Below, piece after piece: positions 24,500 to 32,388 of a stretch of 64,000 nt of DNA. Both the position numbers and the translations under genes were made by a program. Origin of the DNA: Bacteroidales bacterium (GTDB lineage: Bacteria > Bacteroidota > Bacteroidia > Bacteroidales > UBA932); assembly GCA_016281315.1 (NCBI GenBank), contig JAEEIJ010000002.1:1-64000 (forward strand), given 5' to 3'. Numbering within the stretch: position 1 is the stretch's first letter; each line of letters starts with the position of its first letter. Under the pieces are notes generated by a model. It had not been told where the DNA came from and made no database searches. It saw nothing but the letters and a program-made list of their open reading frames with translations.

Positions 24500-26296
24500 A
24501 TGGCAACAATCTTTGGGGAACGGGTAGAGGCCCTGCGCGGCCTTATGCGGGAAAACGGATGGGACATCGTGGTCCTCACCGGGAGCGATCCGCACGGGAG
24601 CGAGTATCCCGCCGCGCGCTGGAAACAGGTGGAATGGCTTTCGGGGTTCACCGGAGAGGCCGGGGACATCGTGGTGACGATGGACCACGCCGGCCTCTGG
24701 ACGGATACCCGTTACTTCATCCAGGCGCGCCGGCAGCTCTCCGGAAGCGGCATCGAGCTGCACAAGCTGCGCGTTCCGGACCAGGTCCCCATCCCCGAGT
24801 GGCTCGCTTCGCTGGGGCTGGACGAGCCGGTCATCGCCGTCGACGGGCTGTGCCAGAGCGTTTCCGCGGTTTCCGCATTGCAGGCGGCGGTTCCATCGGC
24901 CCGCATCGTGTCGGTGCCGGATTTGCTCTCGGCCCTCTGGACGGAGCGTCCCGCCGTCTCTTCCACGCCTGTCATCACCCTGGGCGAGGACCTCGTGGGG
25001 GAGAGCCGCTCGGGGAAAATCCACCGGCTGCGCAAATGGCTGGTTCTGCAGGGGGCCGATGCCGTCTTCCTGAGCGCACTGGACCAGATAGCCTGGGTGC
25101 TCAACGTGCGCGGCAGCGACGTGGCCTACAACCCCGTGGTCATCTCCTACCTGCTGGTGACGCTGGAGGATGTTTCCTGGTTCGTCAGGAAGGATGCGTA
25201 CGCCGACCTGGATTCGGAGACGGCGGACAGCTTTTCCGAACTGCAGGCCGACGGCGTTGTAATCCGCGATTACGATGAGGCGGAGTTCGCCCTGGGTGCC
25301 TTGACGGATGAGGGCGTAGACCGCATCTGTCTGGATCTCTCGTCCTTGAATTATGCCTTGCAGGAGGCGGTGGATCCCGCGGTGGAGGCCCTTCCGGTTT
25401 CTTCTCCGGTTCCCCTGTGGAAGGCGGTGAAGAACACTGCGGAAGTGGACGGGATGCGGGAAGCGCACCTGGAAGACGGCCTGGTGATGGAACAGTTCCT
25501 TTACTGGCTGTCGCGCAGCGCCGGCCGCGTGAACGAGTGGGAAGCGGCCTGCGAGCTGGGCCGTCTGCGCTCGGCCGTTTCCGGCTACCGCGGGGACAGC
25601 TTTGAGACCATATCGGCCTACGGGCCTTCCGCGGCCCTGCCGCATTACAGTACGCCTGTGTCCGGGTCTTCTCTCCTGGAAGCGCGCGGGCTCTATCTGG
25701 TGGATTCCGGCGGGCAGTACCTCTTCGGGACCACGGACATCACGCGCACCGTCCCGCTGGGCCCCTGCACGGCCCTGGAACGGGAGGATTATACGCTGGT
25801 GCTGAAAGGGCACATCGACCTCGCGATGGCCGTATTCCCGCGTGGAACGGCCGGCTGCCAGATCGACGCCCTGGCCAGGGAGCCGCTCTGGCGCGCCAAG
25901 CGCAACTTCGGCCACGGTACCGGTCACGGCGTGGGCTTCTATTTGAATGTGCACGAAGGACCGCAGGATCTGCGGCAGAATTTCAACGCCACGGCTTTGG
26001 AACCCGGGATGATTCTCTCCGACGAACCCGGCCTCTACCGCGAAGGAATGCACGGCGTGCGCCACGAAAACCTCGTCCTGGTGCGCCCGGTGGGGGACAG
26101 CGAGTTCGGCTCCTTCCTGGGATTCGAAACCCTTACGCTGTGCCACTTCGATACGTCCTGCCTGGAGGTTTCGCTCCTGACCCCCGACGAGCGCGACTGG
26201 CTCAACGCCTACAATCAGCACGTTTTCGACGTTTTGTCGCCCCGCCTTCCCGCCGACGTCACCGCCTGGCTGCTCGACGTCACAAGGCCGGTCTAG
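24500..26296 (+). CDS. Xaa-Pro aminopeptidase (M24B)
   Basis: Aminopeptidase P removes N-terminal residues before proline. The 598-residue product has the three-domain layout of the long M24B type. Metal ligands are visible: two Asp in VDSGGQYLFGTTDITRT (near residue 400), His in FGHGTGHGVGFYLNVHEGP (near 475), Glu in ILSDEPGLY and Glu in GVRHENLVLV. ATG at 24500 (MATIFGERVEALR) is preferred to TTG at 24482, which lies on the -7 box. There is no signal peptide, so the enzyme is probably cytosolic. Confidence 0.92.
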   Translation: MATIFGERVEALRGLMRENGWDIVVLTGSDPHGSEYPAARWKQVEWLSGFTGEAGDIVVTMDHAGLWTDTRYFIQARRQLSGSGIELHKLRVPDQVPIPEWLASLGLDEPVIAVDGLCQSVSAVSALQAAVPSARIVSVPDLLSALWTERPAVSSTPVITLGEDLVGESRSGKIHRLRKWLVLQGADAVFLSALDQIAWVLNVRGSDVAYNPVVISYLLVTLEDVSWFVRKDAYADLDSETADSFSELQADGVVIRDYDEAEFALGALTDEGVDRICLDLSSLNYALQEAVDPAVEALPVSSPVPLWKAVKNTAEVDGMREAHLEDGLVMEQFLYWLSRSAGRVNEWEAACELGRLRSAVSGYRGDSFETISAYGPSAALPHYSTPVSGSSLLEARGLYLVDSGGQYLFGTTDITRTVPLGPCTALEREDYTLVLKGHIDLAMAVFPRGTAGCQIDALAREPLWRAKRNFGHGTGHGVGFYLNVHEGPQDLRQNFNATALEPGMILSDEPGLYREGMHGVRHENLVLVRPVGDSEFGSFLGFETLTLCHFDTSCLEVSLLTPDERDWLNAYNQHVFDVLSPRLPADVTAWLLDVTRPV

Positions 26297-26313
26297 AAAT
26301 AAAAAACAACGTT

Positions 26314-26691
26314 ATGAAACATACTTTTGTTATAGTAGGCATCCTTGCACTGACCGTTCTTTCCTGCTCGAATGTGGGTGAGGGCGGGTGGCCGCCCATC
26401 AAACTTGATAAATACGAAGTGTCATTTGGAGCAGAAGGAGGGGAGGATATGATCTCTGCGTCCAATTATCCGGAGATCCTCGTTTCCGATTTGATGAATA
26501 TGGCTAACGGAGAACACGGTCTCCAGACCGAATACGGAAAAACGGCCTCATTGGATGGGGTTGAGTTGGAAACGGAGGGCAATCGAATGACAATCCGTGT
26601 GTCTGCTTCGGAAGAATCCCACACCTGGAAGATTGTTCTGTGGCATTATGATGCCATCAGTCAACCGATTTACGTGTATCAGAACCATTAA
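26314..26691 (+). CDS. Small lipoprotein, possibly BACON-like
   Basis: The 125-residue product has a lipoprotein signal (ILALTVLSC, lipid Cys near residue 18) and one compact beta-rich domain (KYEVSFGAEGGEDMIS ... IYVYQ). The start and end of this domain are like a single BACON Ig-fold, but the match is weak. Base composition is more AT-rich than its neighbours. It sits between aminopeptidase P and a transposase, so it may have arrived recently. Confidence 0.55.
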   Translation: MKHTFVIVGILALTVLSCSNVGEGGWPPIKLDKYEVSFGAEGGEDMISASNYPEILVSDLMNMANGEHGLQTEYGKTASLDGVELETEGNRMTIRVSASEESHTWKIVLWHYDAISQPIYVYQNH

Positions 26692-26750
26692 CCGTCCCTC
26701 CGGTGCGCCCTGGGCTGTTTTTGTTAACCAATTGATTTCGAGTGTTTTAT

Positions 26751-26788
26751 AAAAATTCCCCCCGTCAGATTGACAGGGAGGAGTTTTT
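26751..26788. repeat. Hairpin at the 3' side of the REP-type transposase
   Basis: A long imperfect hairpin: AAAAATTCCCCCCGTC pairs with GACAGGGAGGAGTTTTT around the loop AGATT, with one C/A mismatch and one bulged A. Its 3' arm contains AGGGAGGAG (26775-26783), the same nine bases as the hairpin on the other side of the transposase. Confidence 0.6.
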
Positions 26789-26811
26789 GTTTATCGCTCT
26801 TTATCAATGTT

Positions 26812-27762
26812 TTAACAAAAACACATCTCTATCGGAAGATGCAGATATCGTCCTATCTGCCGTGACTTGGCGCCCGTATGTTTTCGAAGGATGGCGAATA
26901 GTTCCCGTTTGCGTTCAACTGACAAGGGGAGGAACTCGTGAATATCCAGATAACCGCACACAGTCATTAAGACCCGTGTCATTTGTGCGTACGGCCTGTC
27001 GTCTTTTCCCAGGAAGATCTCGTTTAAATCGTGTTCACTGCCGATATTGGACGATATGGCGCGCAACATATCCGGGTAAGTGTCGAAGAAGCGGATAGCT
27101 GCCGGATAGTCAATGACATTATAGGTGGAGATAATATAGTCCGTCAGTTGTTCCGTCTCCTCCCGAGTAAGTCCCTTGTTCAGGTTTCTCAGCAGGGTGT
27201 AATTCATCGGCCGACCGGCTTTATACTGCGACTTAACAACACGAACAGCCATTCTAAGTGCTTTCGAGGATCGCCGGATAACAATGGGCTTGGAGAAAGG
27301 ATGCGGACTTATCGCATATAACAGGTAACTCCACCGATATTGTTCCGCCTGTTCCACAAGTTGTTTTTCCGGCGGATTGTTTGCAATATAGATGAGCGTG
27401 GAGCGCGCAGCTTTTGATCCGTTTTTTGGCGCACTGCCAAATGGCGATTCAAAGACGGGGCCGCTCGTTCCGCAATATGTATTGTACATTTTCGCGAAAC
27501 GAGCGTTCAGCTCCCGTTTGAAACGAACCAAATCCTGTTGACGCTGCGCCACCACCGCATCGTGGATATGATCCGGCATTTGGCAGAGGGATAACACCTG
27601 GATTCCATACTTGCGGGCCAGGGTGCAATACAGTGTAAAGAAGACCAAATGGTCGCTGCGGCTGTAAAACAGGACTCCGCAGTCCACTGTTCGCTGATAA
27701 CAGTGGTTTAAAATGTTGTTTAAAAAACGTCTTGGCATAGTAAAGCTATGGCCGACGTTCAT
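26812..27762 (-). CDS. REP-associated/IS200-type HUH (Y1) transposase
   Basis: The 316-residue product has a Y1-transposase domain in its first half: the HUH motif is HIH in QMPDHIHDAVV (near residue 64) and the probable catalytic Tyr is in ARFAKMYNTYCG (near 93). The second half is an extension ending in a likely helix-turn-helix (SRQIGRYLHLP). Such single-copy RAYT-like proteins act on hairpin repeats. It stands alone without an accessory TnpB and is flanked by two related hairpins. The gene is less GC-rich than its surroundings and lacks the GGCCGAT word common elsewhere in the window. Confidence 0.82.
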   Translation of the reverse strand: MNVGHSFTMPRRFLNNILNHCYQRTVDCGVLFYSRSDHLVFFTLYCTLARKYGIQVLSLCQMPDHIHDAVVAQRQQDLVRFKRELNARFAKMYNTYCGTSGPVFESPFGSAPKNGSKAARSTLIYIANNPPEKQLVEQAEQYRWSYLLYAISPHPFSKPIVIRRSSKALRMAVRVVKSQYKAGRPMNYTLLRNLNKGLTREETEQLTDYIISTYNVIDYPAAIRFFDTYPDMLRAISSNIGSEHDLNEIFLGKDDRPYAQMTRVLMTVCGYLDIHEFLPLSVERKRELFAILRKHTGAKSRQIGRYLHLPIEMCFC

Positions 27763-27853
27763 CCTGCAACAAAGGTCGGAAGCTTTCCTGATATAAGCAA
27801 GCGTAAACGTTTATTTTTGGCCGTTTTTAGTAAGGCGCTGATAATTAAATAAA

Positions 27854-27897
27854 TATAGATTCTCCTCCCCGCAATTCACTAGGGAGGAGAATCTATA
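27854..27897. repeat. Hairpin at the 5' side of the REP-type transposase
   Basis: A perfect 16-base inverted repeat: TATAGATTCTCCTCCC at 27854-27869 and its complement at 27882-27897, with a 12-base loop. The arm carries AGGGAGGAG (27881-27889), shared with the hairpin at 26751-26788. It is a candidate substrate for the neighbouring transposase. It could also end transcription of one neighbour, but no clear T-run follows. Confidence 0.7.
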
Positions 27898-27958
27898 AAG
27901 CACTATCAGTCAGGCAATTAACGAAAACGGCCTTGAGCCGAAGTCTGTTGCCAGTGGT

Positions 27959-28441
27959 CTATTTCGCCGCTTCGGCCAGGATATTCTCCAGCTTGTCGCG
28001 GTCCATGCGGCCGTCTACGCCTAAAAAGGTGACTTCGTTCCCGTCGCGGGTGAGCATGACCAGCGACATCACTTCGTTCCCGCTGCCGGCGCTGTAGATG
28101 CGCGTGGCCTCGCCCCCTTCCTTGGCTTCCATGATGAGTTCATACTTCCCCTTGTCCACCAGACGGGTGACTTCCGAGTAGAGTTTTTCGCTCACCTTGC
28201 CGTCCTCGCAGGAGATGAGGTAGAACCCGGTCATGGTGCGGATGATGGGAGCCAGGTCCACGGACTCGTCTTCCACTTCGAATTCCGGCAGCCGGCCGAT
28301 GATCCGGAACATGGACGGGGAAACATACACGGCGCTCACTTCCGGAAGGTCGGAGTACTTCTGGTAGAGTTCCTTGCCGCTCTGGGCAAAGGCGGTGACG
28401 GTGACGAGAAGGGCCGTCAGGAGTATATATAATCTTTTCAT
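27959..28441 (-). CDS. DUF4252 domain exported protein
   Basis: The 160-residue product has a signal peptide (MKRLYILLTALLVTVTAFAQ) and a DUF4252 domain (EVSAVYVSPSMFRIIG ... GVDGRMDRDKLENIL). DUF4252 proteins accompany ECF sigma factors in Bacteroidetes and have no established function. ATG at 28441 is used, since the codon two positions before it is TTG. It overlaps the anti-sigma-like gene by four bases. It is paired with a second DUF4252-like gene at the head of the operon. Confidence 0.82.
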   Translation of the reverse strand: MKRLYILLTALLVTVTAFAQSGKELYQKYSDLPEVSAVYVSPSMFRIIGRLPEFEVEDESVDLAPIIRTMTGFYLISCEDGKVSEKLYSEVTRLVDKGKYELIMEAKEGGEATRIYSAGSGNEVMSLVMLTRDGNEVTFLGVDGRMDRDKLENILAEAAK

Positions 28442-28767
28442 TTCCAATAAGTTATTTTATCAATATTCGCTTGTTCGTTTATGGTCCTGGCACTCTGGGC
28501 CACGGCACCGCCCATCTTCTGAAAGGCTTGTTCCACCGCGGCGTAGGCCAGGTAGGGGTCTGAGAAAGTGTCCTTGGGCTCCGGGGGACGCAACAGGCCG
28601 ATGGCCCCTGCCCCAATGAGAACCGCCACGCCGGCGGCGATGCCCCACACGGCGGCGCGACTGCGGGGAAGCCGCAGCTGTAGGTCGGGGACGGCGACGC
28701 TTTCATCGGCCCCGATACGCTCGAGATCCGCCGCGCTGAGTTTTTCTATGTCTTTCAAATTCTTCAT
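28438..28767 (-). CDS. Putative anti-sigma factor, single-pass membrane protein
   Basis: The 109-residue product has a cytosolic N-terminal segment, one transmembrane helix (about 39-60) and a short periplasmic tail. Position directly after an ECF sigma gene, with a four-base overlap, supports an anti-sigma role. No zinc-binding (ZAS) motif is visible, so the call is mainly contextual. Confidence 0.65.
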   Translation of the reverse strand: MKNLKDIEKLSAADLERIGADESVAVPDLQLRLPRSRAAVWGIAAGVAVLIGAGAIGLLRPPEPKDTFSDPYLAYAAVEQAFQKMGGAVAQSARTINEQANIDKITYWK

Positions 28768-29231
28768 AGGCTTTGTTTGATTCTTTTTCGGGCCAGGCTC
28801 ACCTGGACGCGGATATTCAGTTCGGACAGGCCGGTCTTCCGGGCGATTTCTTCATAGGAGAGCCCGGCGAGAACGCGCATACGGAGCAGTTTCTGTTGGG
28901 ATTCCGGAAGCCGGCTCATGGCCGATGCAACCTCCCGCAGCATTTCGCGCAACTCCAGCGTCTCGTCGGCTGGGGCGGCCAGCGTTTCGTCGGGCTGCTC
29001 CGTGGGACGGGCCCGGCGGATGCGGTCTATGCAGAGGTTCTTGAGCAGCAGGCCGCCGTAGGCTTTAGGGCTTTGGACCAGGTCCAGATGATCCCGCAGA
29101 TTCCACAGTTTCACGTACAGGTCCTGCACGGCATCTTTTGCATCGGCCTCATTCTCCATTATATAATAGGCGATGCGGTAAAAATAGCCCTGCAGCGGCA
29201 GCCAGATGCTATGGAACGCGCGTTCAGTCAT
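28764..29231 (-). CDS. ECF-family RNA polymerase sigma factor
   Basis: The 155-residue product has sigma region 2 (NEADAKDAVQDLYVKLWN near residue 27) and region 4 (LPESQQKLLRMRVLAGLSYEEIA, then a helix-turn-helix, near 108). It is the regulator of a four-gene unit DUF4252-sigma-antisigma-DUF4252, probably autoregulated. It overlaps both neighbours by 4-8 bases. Confidence 0.92.
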   Translation of the reverse strand: MTERAFHSIWLPLQGYFYRIAYYIMENEADAKDAVQDLYVKLWNLRDHLDLVQSPKAYGGLLLKNLCIDRIRRARPTEQPDETLAAPADETLELREMLREVASAMSRLPESQQKLLRMRVLAGLSYEEIARKTGLSELNIRVQVSLARKRIKQSL

Positions 29232-29700
29232 TCTCCAGGGCCAGCAATTGCTCCAGATTCAAGGTCCCGCGTACGCAGATGAGCGTGCCGGACGGGTCGA
29301 AGAGAACACAGTCGCGGATGCGGCCCTCTTCGTCGACGCCGTAGATGCTCAGGTGGTTTCCTTCGTCCTTGGCCTCCAGGATGAGCTCCATCCCGTCCAG
29401 AAACGCTCTCACATGCTGCACGAAGCGCTCTTTTACATCGGCCGATGCATCCTCGAAGCTCAGGATGGAAACCTTGCGGATTTTTCTGAAGGCGTTCAGC
29501 AGCGCGAGGTCCTCTTGGTCGGCCCCGTCAAGCAGGACGGCGCCTTTGACCAGAGAAAGGGCCAGCGGGCCCATCGAGACGTGCTCGAAGCCTTCGTTGT
29601 GTCTGTACTGGTTGATGAGGGACTGTACGGAACCCGGCCCGGCGGCGCAGGAAAGCGTGAACAGTCCTGAAAGAGTAAATAAAATGAGCAGTTTTTTCAT
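29224..29700 (-). CDS. DUF4252-like lipoprotein
   Basis: The 158-residue product has a lipoprotein signal (MKKLLILFTLSGLFTLSC) and resembles DUF4252 in its C-terminal half (HLSIYGVDEEGRIRDCVLF). The lipid Cys would be near residue 18. ATG at 29700 is chosen for the signal peptide over the start 21 bases upstream. It is the first gene of the ECF unit and may sense or report envelope state. Confidence 0.75.
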   Translation of the reverse strand: MKKLLILFTLSGLFTLSCAAGPGSVQSLINQYRHNEGFEHVSMGPLALSLVKGAVLLDGADQEDLALLNAFRKIRKVSILSFEDASADVKERFVQHVRAFLDGMELILEAKDEGNHLSIYGVDEEGRIRDCVLFDPSGTLICVRGTLNLEQLLALEND

Positions 29701-29765
29701 GGCGGTTTCAAGCGTTACCATACAAAAGACGCACCAGCCGCCGGAATGTTAAAAGCAGGCGGGGA

Positions 29766-30626
29766 CTATTTTCCTGCCGAGAAATTGCGTGAGGCGAAGG
29801 GGAGGGCAATGTAGAGGGCCGAATGCCAGTACTCCCAACTGTGGACGCCGTCACGTACGCGGAGTTCACACTTGATGCCGGCCTTGCGCATTTTCGTATA
29901 GAGATCCAGGGAGAGCTGGAGCAGGAAATCGTCGTCCCCGCAGTCCAGGAACCAGGCCACGCTGTTCAAGGCCTTAAGGGTGTCTTTCGAGGCATTGTCG
30001 ATGAAATCCAGGGCCGAATGCTCCCGCACGGACTGCTCCGTAAACACCAGCTTGCTCTCCGGGACTTCTTTCCCGCGCACCTCACGCTGTTTGTTGTCCA
30101 GCCAGGAGCTCATGCCATAGGCACTGGAAAACAGGTCCGGGTGCCGCTGGGCATAGACGATGGTGCCGCCTCCTCCCATGGAAAGACCCATGATGGCGCG
30201 CAGTCCCTTGCTGCCGCCGCAGTGATACTTGGTCTCTACGGCCGGCAGGAACTCCTGGAAGAAAAAATCCTCATAGGGCCAGTCCTTTACATTGAAATAG
30301 CCGTTCTGGTAATGATGGACGTCCTGGTCGCCGGCATTGGGCATGATGATGACCGCGGGCCGCAGCTCTCCCCGTGCGATGAGCAGATCCACCACATCCT
30401 TCATATGTCCCGCGTGAATCCAGTTGTTGTAATCTCCATACAGACCGTGCAGCAAATAGATGACAGGATAGGAATTCTCCGCCTTGTAGCCTTTGGGCAG
30501 ATAGACGTTGTATTTTTGTTCGCACCCCAGCAGTTTGCTCTGGATGCTGTCGGTGACAATTTTACTTTGTGCGCCCGCAGTCAGAACAGACAGCAGGAGC
30601 AAAAGGGAAAAAACGAGTTTTTTCAT
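29766..30626 (-). CDS. Exported alpha/beta-hydrolase esterase
   Basis: The 286-residue product has a signal peptide (to TAGAQ, about residue 19) and a putative-esterase fold (PF00756 type, like esterase D and feruloyl esterases). The nucleophile Ser is in IMGLSMGGGG (near residue 148), an acidic residue in FLDCGDDDF (near 229) and His in DGVHSWEYW (near 262). The substrate is unknown; acyl sugars or feruloyl esters are plausible. It follows pyrH by three bases, so it is probably co-transcribed with it. Confidence 0.85.
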   Translation of the reverse strand: MKKLVFSLLLLLSVLTAGAQSKIVTDSIQSKLLGCEQKYNVYLPKGYKAENSYPVIYLLHGLYGDYNNWIHAGHMKDVVDLLIARGELRPAVIIMPNAGDQDVHHYQNGYFNVKDWPYEDFFFQEFLPAVETKYHCGGSKGLRAIMGLSMGGGGTIVYAQRHPDLFSSAYGMSSWLDNKQREVRGKEVPESKLVFTEQSVREHSALDFIDNASKDTLKALNSVAWFLDCGDDDFLLQLSLDLYTKMRKAGIKCELRVRDGVHSWEYWHSALYIALPFASRNFSAGK

Positions 30627-30629
30627 GAC

Positions 30630-31334
30630 TCAGGGATGCACTAAGGTGCCTATTTTTTCACCGGCAAGGAGTTTGGCGAGGTTGCCGCCTTCGTTCATGT
30701 CGAAGACGATGATGGGCATCTTGCCGTCTGCACAGAGGGCGTAGGCGGTCTGGTCCATTACCTTCAGGTGTTTGGAGATGGCCTCGTCGAAGGAGAGGGA
30801 ATCGTATTTGACGGCCGATGGATCCTTCTCCGGATCCGCGCTGTACACGCCGTCCACGCGGGTGCCTTTCAGGAGGGCGTCGGCCCCGATCTCGAGAGCC
30901 CGGAGCGCCGCGCCGCTGTCCGTGGTGAAGAAGGGGTTGCCCGTGCCGCCGGCGATGAGAGCGACGCCGCCCTTTTCCAGCAGTTTCACGGCGTCGTCGC
31001 GCATATAATACTTGGCGTGCGGTTCCATCGGCGTGGATGTAAACACTTCGGCCTCAACGCCTTCCGCCTTGATGAACATCTTGAGGGCGATGGCGTTGAT
31101 GACGGTGGCGAGCATTCCCATCTTGTCTCCGTCCACCCGGTCGAACCCCTTCTGGGCTCCCTGCAGGCCGCGGAAGATGTTTCCGCCGCCGTTCACGATG
31201 GCAATCTGGAGACCGGCTTTGGCGGCCGATGCGATTTCTTTGGCATACTTTTCCAGCCACTCCGTGCTGAGTCCCTTTCCTTCCGGCCCGCCCAGGCTTT
31301 CGCCGCTGAGCTTGAGTAAAACGCGCTTGTACAT
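30630..31334 (-). CDS. pyrH: UMP kinase
   Basis: PyrH phosphorylates UMP to UDP. The 234-residue product begins MYKRVLLKLSGESLGG, has NGGGNIFRG near residue 48, the PMEPHAKYY region near 115 and DQTAYALC near 195, and is the usual size. An open frame extends upstream through the promoter but does not resemble the family. A TACTTTTG box is at 31353-31360. Confidence 0.95.
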   Translation of the reverse strand: MYKRVLLKLSGESLGGPEGKGLSTEWLEKYAKEIASAAKAGLQIAIVNGGGNIFRGLQGAQKGFDRVDGDKMGMLATVINAIALKMFIKAEGVEAEVFTSTPMEPHAKYYMRDDAVKLLEKGGVALIAGGTGNPFFTTDSGAALRALEIGADALLKGTRVDGVYSADPEKDPSAVKYDSLSFDEAISKHLKVMDQTAYALCADGKMPIIVFDMNEGGNLAKLLAGEKIGTLVHP

Positions 31335-31352
31335 ACGGTGTCGAATTTCTAA

Positions 31353-31401
31353 CAAAAGTATCGAAAAAATGGGGAACTTCCAAGAAAGATTCCTATATTT
31401 G
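31353..31401. promoter_or_regulatory. Divergent -7 boxes for pyrH and sdhC
   Basis: TACTTTTG on the minus strand (31353-31360) serves pyrH at 31334. TATATTTG on the plus strand (31394-31401) serves sdhC at 31432. No -33 TTTG is clear for either. Confidence 0.5.
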
Positions 31402-31431
31402 TATGATTGAACGTAATTATTACAAGATAGA

Positions 31432-32196
31432 ATGGCTAATTTCCTAACCTCTTCCATCGGCAAGAAATTCATCCAGAGCGTCAGCGGCGCTTTCCTCATC
31501 ATGTTCCTCCTGCTGCACGGAACCATCAACTTCTTCTCGGTGCTGGACTCCCTGCAGGGACAGTTCGGAAAAGTGGCCCCCGATGCCTTCCCCTATACCC
31601 ACGGGGACGGCTGGTTCCAGCTGGGCTGCGACTTTATGTCCTCTCCCTTCATCAAGGTGATGGTCCCCATCCTGGCCCTGGGCTTTGTCATCCACATCCT
31701 TTATGGCGTGTGGCTCACCGCAGACAATTACATCCGCCGCGGCGGTCTCAAGCGCTATGAGGTCCCTTCCAAAGCCAAGAACGACAGCTGGAGTGCCAAG
31801 AATATGGCCATCCTGGGCATTCTCATCCTGGGCCTGCTGGGCTTCCATCTCACCCATTTCTGGGCCAAGATGCAGCTGCAGGAATTCCTGGGCGCAGAGG
31901 CTCAGAATCCGTATATGCTCCTTGTCGCCACTTTCCGTAACCCCTGGGTCGTAGCCTGCTACATCATCTGGTTCGTGGCCCTCTTCCTGCACCTGGAGCA
32001 CGGCTTCTGGAGTATGTTCCAGACCATCGGCTGGAACAACAAGAAATGGCTGCCCCGCCTCCGCTGGATCGGCCGCATCGTCGCCGCCCTCATCGTGCTG
32101 CTCTTCGTCGCCACGGCCGTGAACGCCTTCATCGAAGGCAACTTCGAAACAGCGTCATCGCAGTACACGGAGCCGCTCATCTCATTATTGGGATAA
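31432..32196 (+). CDS. sdhC: Succinate dehydrogenase/fumarate reductase cytochrome b subunit
   Basis: The 254-residue product is a five-helix membrane anchor of the cytochrome b558 type. Candidate heme-ligand histidines lie in LLLHGTINFF (near 29), FVIHILYGVW (near 87), LGFHLTHFW (near 137) and LFLHLEHGF (near 184). It should link quinone to the soluble flavin and iron-sulfur subunits. In Bacteroidetes sdhC is normally followed by sdhA and sdhB. Here neither is present in the window, and a trp attenuator follows instead. Confidence 0.9.
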   Translation: MANFLTSSIGKKFIQSVSGAFLIMFLLLHGTINFFSVLDSLQGQFGKVAPDAFPYTHGDGWFQLGCDFMSSPFIKVMVPILALGFVIHILYGVWLTADNYIRRGGLKRYEVPSKAKNDSWSAKNMAILGILILGLLGFHLTHFWAKMQLQEFLGAEAQNPYMLLVATFRNPWVVACYIIWFVALFLHLEHGFWSMFQTIGWNNKKWLPRLRWIGRIVAALIVLLFVATAVNAFIEGNFETASSQYTEPLISLLG

Positions 32197-32201
32197 TAAT
32201 A

Positions 32202-32233
32202 TTTGTTTTTTTGAAATGGTTTTCACATCTTTG
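32202..32233 (+). promoter_or_regulatory. Promoter of the trp leader and trpB
   Basis: TTTG (32202-32205) and CATCTTTG (32226-32233; one mismatch to TAnnTTTG) are spaced by 20 bases. The transcript would start near 32240, at or next to the leader ATG, so the leader peptide mRNA may have almost no 5' untranslated region. Confidence 0.5.
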
Positions 32234-32240
32234 CAAAAGA

Positions 32241-32291
32241 ATGAGAATTAACAGCAATAACTGGTGGCGCACTTACAGCTCAAACCTGTAA
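32241..32291 (+). CDS. trp leader peptide with tandem Trp codons
   Basis: A 16-codon frame, MRINSNNWWRTYSSNL, then TAA. The two adjacent TGG codons (32262-32267) are the expected control codons for Trp-dependent ribosome stalling, as in E. coli TrpL (GWWRTS). Four bases after them begins ACTTACAG (32271-32278), the first arm of the attenuator. The peptide itself probably has no function. Confidence 0.85.
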   Translation: MRINSNNWWRTYSSNL

Positions 32292-32351
32292 GTCGCTTCG
32301 CCGTAGTTATAAATGGAAAAGGCCCCGCTGACTTACAGCAGGGCTTTTTTT
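32271..32351 (+). promoter_or_regulatory. Trp transcription attenuator
   Basis: Three mutually exclusive pairings are visible. Arm 1 ACTTACAG (32271-32278) pairs perfectly with arm 2 CTGTAAGT (32286-32293). Arm 2, extended to 32295, can instead pair with TGACTTACAG (32329-32338). That segment lies inside the terminator stem GCCCCGCTG / CAGCAGGGC (32322-32330, 32336-32344; one C/A mismatch), which is followed by seven T (32345-32351). A ribosome stalled at the Trp codons would mask arm 1, free arm 2 to pair with the third segment, break the terminator and allow trpB transcription. Confidence 0.82.
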
Positions 32352-32388
32352 ATGAATAATGGACAACTAACTATTAAACTAACGGTAT

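Noticed and set aside
26701..26735. Possible terminator after the small lipoprotein gene
   Set aside because: A GC-rich stretch followed by T-rich sequence is present, but I could not find a stem of more than a few pairs.
27915..27955. Possible small RNA or terminator between the transposase hairpin and the DUF4252 gene
   Set aside because: Only a four-base CGGC/GCCG stem and weak outer pairing are visible, with no T-run, so it was not called.
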